11,168 nt of DNA from Candidatus Gastranaerophilales bacterium HUM_12. GTDB lineage: Bacteria > Cyanobacteriota > Vampirovibrionia > Gastranaerophilales > Gastranaerophilaceae. The notes under the pieces were generated by a model. It was not told where the DNA came from. It saw only the letters and a program-made list of their open reading frames with translations, and did no database searches. Shown in pieces: positions 6,196 to 11,168 of this stretch (the first letter of the stretch is position 1; each line of letters starts with the position of its first letter). The stretch is taken from NCBI GenBank assembly GCA_002102825.1, contig DABJ01000008.1, positions 1-11,168 on the forward strand. Reading direction: 5' to 3'. The position numbers and the translations under genes were made by a program.

Positions 6196-7104
6196 ATGGA
6201 ACACATAGTTGAAAAAATAAATGCGTTAAAGAAAGAGAAGAATGCTGTTATATTAGCTCACTGTTATCAACCGGTAGAAATTGATTTAGTTGCTGATTAT
6301 GTGGGTGATTCTTTAAAATTAAGTCAAGTTGCTGCAGAAACAGATGCGGATATAATTGTTTTTGCGGGGGTATTTTTCATGGCTCAAACTGCGAAACTTT
6401 TATCTCCGAATAAAAAAGTTTTGTTACCTCAAATTCATGCCGGTTGTCGTATGGCTGATATGATCAGTTATAAACAATTAAAAGAATTTAAGGCAATGCA
6501 CCCTGATATTCCTACTGTTTGCTATGTTAATTCAACTGCAGAAGTTAAATCAGAATGCGACATGTGTTGTACAAGTTCAAATGCTATAAATATTGTTAAA
6601 AGCATGAACGAAGAAAAAATATTATTTGTTCCTGATACATATTTAGGTAAATGGGTTGAAAAACAACTTGGAAATGTTGAAGTGATTACGTATCCGGGGT
6701 TCTGTCCTACACATTTGCAAATTCGACCAAAAGATATTGAGGAGGCAAGAAAAGCACACCCGAATGCTTTGGTTTTGGCTCACCCTGAATGCCACATGTC
6801 AGTTTCTGATATGGCAGATTATGTAGGTAGTACAACAGGAATTATGAAATTTGCTAAAGAAAGTGATAACAAATCTTTTATTATTGCAACGGAACAAGGT
6901 GTTGTAGACAGATTGAAGCGAGATTTGTCGGATAAAGAAATTATCCCAGTAAAAGATAATGTTGTTTGTCCAAACATGAAAATGACTTCTTTAGAAGATA
7001 TTTTAGAAGTTCTTGAAACAGAAAAGAACGAAATAAATGTAGATGCAGACATTGCTGAAAAAGCAGTGAAGTGTATTGATAGAATGCTTGAGGTTTCAAA
7101 ATAA
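6196..7104 (+). CDS. nadA: Quinolinate synthase A, 4Fe-4S dehydratase
   Basis: The enzyme condenses iminoaspartate with dihydroxyacetone phosphate to quinolinate, the first committed intermediate of de novo NAD synthesis. The protein has 302 residues, normal for the compact NadA type. The three cluster cysteines are in place: C84 (HAGCRMADM), C170 (GFCPTH) and C258 (VVCPNMK). Active-site residues H22-Y24 region (AHCYQ), H173, H196 and E198 (HPECH) and the S-T-T loop (GSTTG, 211-215) are also visible. The Fe-S cluster is oxygen-sensitive. NadB and NadC are not in the window. GGAGGA (6178-6183) is the obvious ribosome-binding site, but its 12-base spacing to the ATG is long; an in-frame ATT at 6190 would have better spacing. 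rlmB follows after 3 bp. Confidence 0.97.
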   Translation: MEHIVEKINALKKEKNAVILAHCYQPVEIDLVADYVGDSLKLSQVAAETDADIIVFAGVFFMAQTAKLLSPNKKVLLPQIHAGCRMADMISYKQLKEFKAMHPDIPTVCYVNSTAEVKSECDMCCTSSNAINIVKSMNEEKILFVPDTYLGKWVEKQLGNVEVITYPGFCPTHLQIRPKDIEEARKAHPNALVLAHPECHMSVSDMADYVGSTTGIMKFAKESDNKSFIIATEQGVVDRLKRDLSDKEIIPVKDNVVCPNMKMTSLEDILEVLETEKNEINVDADIAEKAVKCIDRMLEVSK

Positions 7105-7107
7105 ATT

Positions 7108-7854
7108 ATGGAAAATCTTGATGTAATATATGGTAAAAATTCTGTAATGGAAGCTCTTATTGCGGGCGAACGAGAAATAAATAAAATTTTAATATCCAAA
7201 AATATTCATTCAGATGTTAAAATTAATAAAATTAAAGAACTTGCAAAAGAGCGAGGGGTAGTTTTTCAATTTGTAGCAAGGGAAAAATTTCAACCTTACG
7301 AAGAATTTAATCATCAAGGTATTATTGCTCAAATTTCACCGATAAAGTATTACGATTTAGATGAATTTATTGAAAAAAGTAAAGGCAAATTATCTTCTGT
7401 CGTAATTCTTGATGGTGTAGAAGATTCCCACAATTTAGGTGCTATTATCAGAACTTGTGTTTGCGCAGGAGTTGACGGAATAATTATTCCATCACGTAGA
7501 AATGTTCAAGTTAATTCAATAGTTGAAAAAACAAGCGCAGGGGCTGTAAATCATATTCCAATTATAAAAGTAAATAGTTTGGTTAATGCTGTTCAACGAC
7601 TAAAGGATAACGACTGGTGGGTAATTGCAACAGATGCATCAGCAAAAGATAATTATTATGATGTTAAATATAACGACATGAATTTTGCAATCATTATGGG
7701 GGCAGAGCATGCCGGAGTTTCAAAATCATTGTTAAAAGCATCTGATTTTGTTGTAAAGATTCCTATGCAAAACAGTTTTAATTCTTTGAACGTATCGAAT
7801 GCTTTAAGTGCGATTATATTTGAAACTCTACGTCAAAAGCTTACAAATAAATAA
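7108..7854 (+). CDS. rlmB: RlmB/TrmH-family 23S rRNA 2'-O-ribose methyltransferase (SpoU)
   Basis: This 248-residue SPOUT-fold enzyme should transfer a methyl group from S-adenosylmethionine to a ribose 2'-OH, in RlmB the conserved G2251 of 23S rRNA in the peptidyl-transferase P loop. The N-terminal 75 residues (YGKNSVMEALIAG...FNHQGIIAQI) are the substrate-binding L30e-like domain typical of RlmB. The three SpoU motifs follow: motif 1 LDGVEDSHNLGAIIRT (101-116, with N109 and catalytic R115), motif 2 IIMGAEHAGVS (195-205) and motif 3 IPMQNSFNSLNVSNA (218-232), where the usual Gly after Met-x is replaced by Asn. The ATG lies 3 bp after the nadA stop without its own clear ribosome-binding site, which suggests translational coupling. 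A tRNA (TrmH-type) target is less likely given the N-terminal domain. Confidence 0.92.
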   Translation: MENLDVIYGKNSVMEALIAGEREINKILISKNIHSDVKINKIKELAKERGVVFQFVAREKFQPYEEFNHQGIIAQISPIKYYDLDEFIEKSKGKLSSVVILDGVEDSHNLGAIIRTCVCAGVDGIIIPSRRNVQVNSIVEKTSAGAVNHIPIIKVNSLVNAVQRLKDNDWWVIATDASAKDNYYDVKYNDMNFAIIMGAEHAGVSKSLLKASDFVVKIPMQNSFNSLNVSNALSAIIFETLRQKLTNK

Positions 7855-7863
7855 TCCGGATAG

Positions 7864-7926
7864 ATGAGCCTAAAATTTATGGTTGGTTATATTATGAGTT
7901 TAGGATTGGAGAATTATTTTGGTTAA
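7864..7926 (+). other. Possible 20-codon leader ORF overlapping the sigma-factor start
   Basis: In the 64-bp gap after rlmB, an ATG at 7864 opens a 20-codon frame (MSLKFMVGYIMSLGLENYFG) whose TAA at 7924-7926 lies just past the TTG start of the sigma gene. Internal ATGs at 7879 and 7894 share the frame. It has only a weak GGA upstream. An inverted CCTAAA/TTTAGG pair (7870-7875 and 7899-7904 approximately) flanks the middle. It could couple sigma translation to leader translation, or be chance. Confidence 0.2.
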
Positions 7927-8938
7927 AGAATTTGAGCATTTAGGTATAATTTCAAACGATATATCAGACGAAAATGTGGATTTTAAAAAACTTCAAGAAC
8001 TTGAGGGAGAAAATGAAGTCGAAGATGGTGAAGATGTTTTAAAGTCTGTAGAAGACCCAAAAATTCAAGAAAGCTTGATGTCTGTAAATTCAGATGATAG
8101 TGTGAAGATTTACTTGCGCCAAATTGGTAAAATTCCTCTTTTGTCTTCAGAAGAAGAGGTTGAATTGGCTAAGAGAATTCAAGAAAATAAAGATGAATTT
8201 GCAAAAGATGTACTTGTCAATGCGAATTTACGTCTTGTTGTAAGTATTGCTAAGAAATATATTGGTAGGGGGTTGTCGTTTTTGGATTTAATCCAAGAGG
8301 GCAATGTTGGTTTGATTAAGGCTGCCGGTCGTTTTGATTATAAGAAGGGTTACAAATTTTCAACTTATGCGACTTGGTGGATTCAACAATCCATTACCAG
8401 GGCAATTGCTGATAAGGCAAGAATTATTCGTTTGCCAATTCACATGATTGATTCTATCGGCAAAATTAGACGTGCAACGATTGATTTGACAACAGAACTT
8501 GGTCACCCTCCAACGAAGCAAGAAATTGCATACCGATTGGGTTTGCCTGTTGCCAAATTGACATCTATTATCAAATCAGCTCAATCAACAGTGAGCATGG
8601 ATACTCCTGCGACTTCAGATGATGATTCTTCAAAAATTGCAGATTTTATTGTTGATAATTCGACAATTACGCCTGATGGCAAGGTTTCGCACGACAATTT
8701 GTTAGAAGATATTAGAAAAATTTTAAATCAATTAAGCCAAAAAGAAAGAGATGTTTTGATTCTTCGTTATGGTTTAGATAATAATGGGGTTAAGAAAACT
8801 CTAGATGAAATTGGTTCTCAGTATGGGGTTTCAAGGGAAAGAATTCGCCAAATTGAAAATCGAGCAATTTCAAAATTGAAAAAACTTTGTAAAAATGAAA
8901 AATTGCACGATGGATTGATTAATTATTTTGGTTCATAG
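7919..8938 (+). CDS. rpoD: RpoD-family sigma factor lacking region 1.1
   Basis: This 339-residue sigma-70 protein directs RNA polymerase to promoters. An acidic N-terminal stretch (1-57) without region 1.1 is followed by region 1.2 (58-90, DDSVKIYLRQIGKIPLL), region 2 (99-172, including DLIQEGNVGLIKAAGRFDYKKGYKFSTYATWWIQQSITRAIAD), region 3 (about 173-255) and region 4 (262-325), with the -35-binding helix GVSRERIRQIE (303-313). The -10 readers equivalent to E. coli Q437 and T440 are kept (Q157, T160), while the position of R436 is Gln. This could be the housekeeping factor or a group 2 paralogue; the window cannot decide. The start is TTG at 7919, chosen because GGAGA (7908-7912) is well spaced and a TAG lies in frame just upstream. 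It is probably co-transcribed with nadA-rlmB. Confidence 0.93.
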   Translation: MVKEFEHLGIISNDISDENVDFKKLQELEGENEVEDGEDVLKSVEDPKIQESLMSVNSDDSVKIYLRQIGKIPLLSSEEEVELAKRIQENKDEFAKDVLVNANLRLVVSIAKKYIGRGLSFLDLIQEGNVGLIKAAGRFDYKKGYKFSTYATWWIQQSITRAIADKARIIRLPIHMIDSIGKIRRATIDLTTELGHPPTKQEIAYRLGLPVAKLTSIIKSAQSTVSMDTPATSDDDSSKIADFIVDNSTITPDGKVSHDNLLEDIRKILNQLSQKERDVLILRYGLDNNGVKKTLDEIGSQYGVSRERIRQIENRAISKLKKLCKNEKLHDGLINYFGS

Positions 8939-8941
8939 TAC

Positions 8942-8971
8942 TTGCAAAGCTTTAAAAAAATCTTGTATATT
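8942..8971 (+). promoter_or_regulatory. Candidate promoter just behind the sigma gene
   Basis: TTGCAA (8942-8947), an 18-bp spacer and TATATT (8966-8971) begin 4 bases after the sigma-factor stop. There is no plus-strand gene before 10125, so this promoter would drive either a short RNA or transcription antisense to panE. The match is fair, and the context is AT-rich. Confidence 0.35.
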
Positions 8972-8977
8972 AGAAAC

Positions 8978-9075
8978 AAGCCGAACAAGTTTCAAAGTAG
9001 TCAATACAGAGTGACGTCGTAATCTTGAACACGAAATGATTGGACAATTGCAAACGATTACCCTTGGTAATTTTC
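8978..9075 (+). ncRNA. Candidate short RNA between sigma gene and panE (speculative)
   Basis: A transcript from the candidate promoter would run about 97 bases to a hairpin followed by TTTT. GATTAC at 9056-9061 can pair either with GTAATC at 9019-9024 (extended by TTG/CAA to nine pairs around a 2-base bulge) or with the downstream GGTAAT of the terminator hairpin. The two folds exclude each other. It matches no RNA family I recognise; tRNA, SRP RNA and tmRNA features are absent. It may equally be only the 3' untranslated end of the sigma operon. Confidence 0.2.
9057..9074 (+). terminator. Weak intrinsic terminator, sigma operon, overlapping the panE end
   Basis: ATTACC (9057-9062), a CTT loop and GGTAAT (9066-9071) form a 6-bp stem followed by TTT on the plus strand. 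The stem contains the panE stop codon and last codons on the other strand. It is short with only two G-C pairs, so efficiency is uncertain, but no better plus-strand terminator is seen after the sigma gene. Confidence 0.35.
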
Positions 9076-9984
9076 GTGGATAATTTCTAGCATATCTCTC
9101 ATAACCAGATTATACGGAGTCGGAATGTTATGCTTCTTTCCAAATTTAACCATTGTAGAACCGAACATTTCTACTTCGGTTTTCCTTTTTGCTTCAACAT
9201 CTTGCAACATTGATGTTTTTCCGTCAGGTATCATTTTATTAAATGACACTAAGGCTTCATCTATCATTGTTTCAGTGTTTTTTACACCCTCGGCTTTTGC
9301 AATTGTTTGAACTTCTTTCATTACATTGATTAGAAATTCCATAAATTTTTTATTTGTTTGCATTTGTCCAAATGTCATTCCTAAAATTGCAGATGATTGA
9401 TTAGAGCTAACATTTAGCATATATTTTAACCACAATGCTCTTTCCATATCATCAGGAGTTTTATAGGTTAATCCAACATTGTCAAAATATTGTTTTAAGA
9501 GTTTAACATCATATAAATCAGTTCCTACTCCGTGTTTAACTCCAAAAACAACATCACCGATTCCGTCATGAGTAATTATGTTTCCATCTCTCATTGCACT
9601 GTGTCCGATAAAATATGAAAGTAAAATATGTTTCCAACCATACTTTTGCGCAATCATATCTTCACTTGTTACACCGTTTAACAATGACAAAATAATTGTG
9701 TCATCTTTTACAAAATTTTCAATATTTTTAATAGTATCTTTCAGTCCGTCAAATTTTGTAGCAATGATTATTAAATCAGCCTTAAAAGTTTCATCACTTG
9801 GCAAAATATAATTGAAATTTAATGGTTTGCCGTTAAAAATTTTAGGATTTTTTTTGTATTTTTCAAGTCTTGCCTCATCAACAAGAACTCTCAAATATTC
9901 ACTATTATATTCATTTATTTTATTTGCGTAGATTGAGCCGACTGCTCCAATTCCGCACACTAATACATTTTTAATTTCTTTCAT
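9058..9984 (-). CDS. panE: 2-dehydropantoate 2-reductase (ketopantoate reductase)
   Basis: The enzyme reduces ketopantoate to pantoate with NADPH, feeding pantothenate and coenzyme A synthesis. The 308 residues match the family length. The N-terminal Rossmann fold shows G11-x-G13-xx-G16 (VLVCGIGAVGS). Family catalytic and binding residues appear at the expected positions: K77 (ATKFDG), N103 (LLNGV), K187, N191 and N195 in the helical domain (LKYMLNVSSNQSSAI), S258 and E270 (KTSMLQDVEAKRKTEVEMFG). C-terminal NIPTPYN is also typical. PanE-like paralogues with other 2-oxo acid substrates exist, so substrate is inferred. It stands alone, with no panB or panC. The start is fixed by strand 1, but there is no Shine-Dalgarno sequence; a TGATAGAAT box ends 10 bases upstream. 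It converges on the sigma gene. Confidence 0.92.
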   Translation of the reverse strand: MKEIKNVLVCGIGAVGSIYANKINEYNSEYLRVLVDEARLEKYKKNPKIFNGKPLNFNYILPSDETFKADLIIIATKFDGLKDTIKNIENFVKDDTIILSLLNGVTSEDMIAQKYGWKHILLSYFIGHSAMRDGNIITHDGIGDVVFGVKHGVGTDLYDVKLLKQYFDNVGLTYKTPDDMERALWLKYMLNVSSNQSSAILGMTFGQMQTNKKFMEFLINVMKEVQTIAKAEGVKNTETMIDEALVSFNKMIPDGKTSMLQDVEAKRKTEVEMFGSTMVKFGKKHNIPTPYNLVMRDMLEIIHENYQG

Positions 9985-9994
9985 AACAAAATCA

Positions 9995-10003
9995 ATTCTA
10001 TCA
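9995..10003 (-). promoter_or_regulatory. Extended -10 promoter of panE, near-leaderless
   Basis: On the minus strand TGATAGAAT (TAGAAT at 9995-10000) is an extended -10 element whose last base is 10 bases before the panE ATG. The 5' untranslated part would be only about 3-4 bases. A weak TTAATA lies at 17-bp spacing. The box is nearly identical to the TGCTAGAAT before the aldolase-like gene. Confidence 0.55.
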
Positions 10004-10124
10004 TATTTTAAGATTTATATTAATATTTTTTACATTTTTTTAATCTCAAGGCAATTTTCAAAATTAAAAATACTTTATATAAGAGGTAGAAGTGTATTAT
10101 AAATTTTAGGTGTGTAATTAACCA

Positions 10125-10904
10125 GTGGGAATGGAAATATTCTCTCCGGGGCTACTTCGTGTTGGTTCAGGAGAACGCATACAATTTAATAGATTTGGAA
10201 ACTTAATCCATTTTGGAAATACTCAAACTCAAGATACTTTCCAAAGTACTTCTGTAAATCGCTTTTTTAATGAAAACGAAATTAAAAAAATGATTTCTCA
10301 AAATCCGGAAATCCGTAAAATCATGGTTCCAAATAAAATGCCCGTTAAGTTGAATATGGAAGAATTACATAATTTACAGCAAAATCACTGCAAAGACACT
10401 CAAGAAATTGCTACAAATATCGCCGCTAATCTTCCACCAGCTCTAAAAAGTAAAGTAAATTTAAAGGATTTGAAAGATGGAGCAATGCTTCACGACTTTG
10501 GCAAAGCTTTAATTCCTCAAGAAATATTAAACAAAAATGGTGCTTTGACAGAAGAGGAACATCGCATTATGGATTTGCACTCAGAACTAGGCTATCAATT
10601 ATTGAAAAATTCTGGGGTGAATGATGAAGTTTTAAAACTTGTAAGATTTCACCACAATAATTTTGAAAAAGCGAAGCAAAGCTATATTGCAGATGTAAAT
10701 TTGCAAATTTTGAATCTTGCGGATAAATATTCTGCTCTAACAGAAAAAAGAGTCTACAAAGAGCCATTCTCTCCGAAAAAAGCTTTAACAATTCTATATG
10801 GCGATGTTAAAAAAGGCGAAGTTCACCCATTCATATTCCAAGCATTGGTTAAATCCCTTGAAAAACAACAAACCCAGACTAAAATGGTTGCAAATGTAAA
10901 CTAA
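10125..10904 (+). CDS. HD-GYP-like metal-dependent phosphohydrolase with GYP motif lost
   Basis: This protein of about 259 residues has a short N-terminal part (1-75) without a recognised domain, then an HD domain. Candidate metal ligands in order are H88 (QNHCKD), H123-D124 (MLHDFGK), H152 (DLHSELGYQLL), H176-H177 (RFHHNNF) and D200 (LADKYSALTEKRVYKEP). The spacing and the last segment match the HD-GYP class (ADxYDALTxxRPYR), whose members degrade cyclic-di-GMP, but the GYP motif normally after the double His is replaced by NFEKAKQSYI. It may act on another nucleotide or have altered metal binding. The start is uncertain: GTG at 10125 or ATG at 10131. An AGG at 10108-10110 is 14 bases before the GTG, which is long; a TAA lies in frame just upstream, so it cannot start earlier. 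Confidence 0.85.
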   Translation: MGMEIFSPGLLRVGSGERIQFNRFGNLIHFGNTQTQDTFQSTSVNRFFNENEIKKMISQNPEIRKIMVPNKMPVKLNMEELHNLQQNHCKDTQEIATNIAANLPPALKSKVNLKDLKDGAMLHDFGKALIPQEILNKNGALTEEEHRIMDLHSELGYQLLKNSGVNDEVLKLVRFHHNNFEKAKQSYIADVNLQILNLADKYSALTEKRVYKEPFSPKKALTILYGDVKKGEVHPFIFQALVKSLEKQQTQTKMVANVN

Positions 10905-11095
10905 TGTTAAGCTATATATAAGCCTTATGGCAATTTTTTATATCAAAAATTGTTTATATAAATGTAAGGGAAATTTAAAGAAAAAGAAAATCGGGAAAAT
11001 CTTTTAAATAGAAAATAAAGTTTAAAGAATTTGGGAAAAAATTTTAGGGGAAAATAAAAAATCGAATCGAATCATCCATCATAATCAATTATTGG
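10905..11095 (+). other. 190-bp A/purine-rich stretch without a gene
   Basis: No open frame of note is seen. Near the gene end, CAATTTTT (10931-10938) and AAAAATTG (10945-10952) form an AT-only 8-bp hairpin. Then comes a purine-rich segment with GGGAAA at 10968, 10993 and 11033 and GGGGAAAA at 11047, followed by a short tandem AATCG repeat (about 11060-11073). It leads into a strong terminator, so it is either a long 3' untranslated region of the HD gene or contains an unrecognised small RNA. Confidence 0.4.
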
Positions 11096-11128
11096 GGTGC
11101 TGAAAATATTTCAGTGCCTTTTTTATTT
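11096..11128 (+). terminator. Strong intrinsic terminator on the plus strand
   Basis: GGTGCTGAAA (11096-11105) pairs with TTTCAGTGCC (11109-11118) through ten pairs, two of them G-T wobbles, around an ATA loop, and is followed by TTTTTTATTT. The T-tract on the plus side only makes it directional. Confidence 0.88.
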
Positions 11129-11140
11129 GTCAATATTTCT

Positions 11141-11168
11141 TAGAATATATAGGAGAGGCGACGAGGTT
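11141..11168 (+). promoter_or_regulatory. Ribosome-binding region of a gene beyond the right edge
   Basis: After the terminator, TAGAAT (11141-11146) could be a -10 box and AGGAGAGG (11151-11158) and GAGG (11163-11166) are good Shine-Dalgarno matches. No start codon with a usable frame follows before the window ends, so the next plus-strand gene should begin within a few bases outside. Confidence 0.4.

Noticed and set aside
6819..7199. Minus-strand 126-codon open frame over the nadA/rlmB junction
   Set aside because: It is Ser/Ile/Phe-rich shadow translation opposite two well-supported genes, with no ribosome-binding site or recognisable domain.
8939..9057. tRNA, SRP RNA or tmRNA in the sigma-panE gap
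   Set aside because: No T-loop, acceptor stem or SRP tetraloop motif could be found on either strand.
9125..9811. Plus-strand open frames of 61 and 77 codons opposite panE
   Set aside because: Both are antisense to conserved panE segments and have the hydrophobic shadow composition typical of AT-rich genomes.
10960..11050. G-quadruplex from four GGG runs
   Set aside because: Loops between the runs are about 11 to 37 bases, too long for a credible quadruplex.
1..11168. Mobile element, CRISPR array, toxin-antitoxin or defence system
   Set aside because: No transposase, integrase, nuclease, regularly spaced repeat or short two-gene toxin-antitoxin arrangement is present; composition is uniform across the window.

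Overview
The window is AT-rich (roughly two thirds A+T by eye). It is densely packed with ordinary bacterial genes and shows no transposase, integrase, CRISPR array, tRNA or rRNA. Several things together suggest an uncultured Gram-negative-type gut or anaerobic lineage: a fused PilM-PilN plus PilO pilus platform, an iron-sulfur NadA, a short RpoD-type sigma factor without region 1.1, a small HD-GYP-like protein, strong A/T bias at third codon positions and near-exclusive TAA stops. My best guess is the non-photosynthetic cyanobacterial relatives (Vampirovibrionia/Melainabacteria, Gastranaerophilales). This is inference from gene style, not proof.

Layout. (1) Bases 1-1532, minus strand: a small secreted protein of unknown function followed after 7 bp by aroC (chorismate synthase), which runs off the left edge. 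(2) 1637-2023, plus: a stand-alone response-regulator receiver domain. It meets tail to tail, with overlapping stop codons, a minus-strand DRE-TIM metallolyase/aldolase-like gene (2020-2769). A 13-bp inverted repeat straddles that junction. (3) 2884-3741, plus: a radical SAM protein with a C-terminal cysteine-rich domain, divergent from the aldolase. (4) 3743-6085, minus: a two-gene type IV pilus inner-membrane platform operon, a pilM-pilN fusion then pilO. Its predicted intrinsic terminator lies antisense inside the end of the radical SAM gene. (5) 6196-8938, plus: nadA, rlmB and an RpoD-family sigma factor, probably one operon. (6) 9058-9984, minus: panE-like ketopantoate reductase, convergent with the sigma gene. 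(7) 10125-10904, plus: an HD-GYP-like phosphohydrolase, followed by a 190-bp A/purine-rich stretch, a strong intrinsic terminator, and the ribosome-binding region of a gene that starts beyond the right edge.

How the parts relate. Most genes are housekeeping: the shikimate pathway end point, NAD and pantothenate precursors, rRNA methylation and transcription initiation. The receiver protein, pilus platform and HD protein are possible motility/signalling parts, but nothing in the sequence ties them to one circuit. The radical SAM/aldolase pair is the least explained part.

The most interesting signals are small-scale. Two minus-strand genes lack Shine-Dalgarno sequences and carry TGnTAGAAT extended -10 boxes 6 and 10 bases before the ATG, so their mRNAs are probably leaderless or nearly so. 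Convergent gene pairs are packed so tightly that terminators fall within the opposing coding sequence. A possible short RNA with two competing folds sits behind the sigma gene. I did not find a clearly novel multi-gene defence or mobile system.
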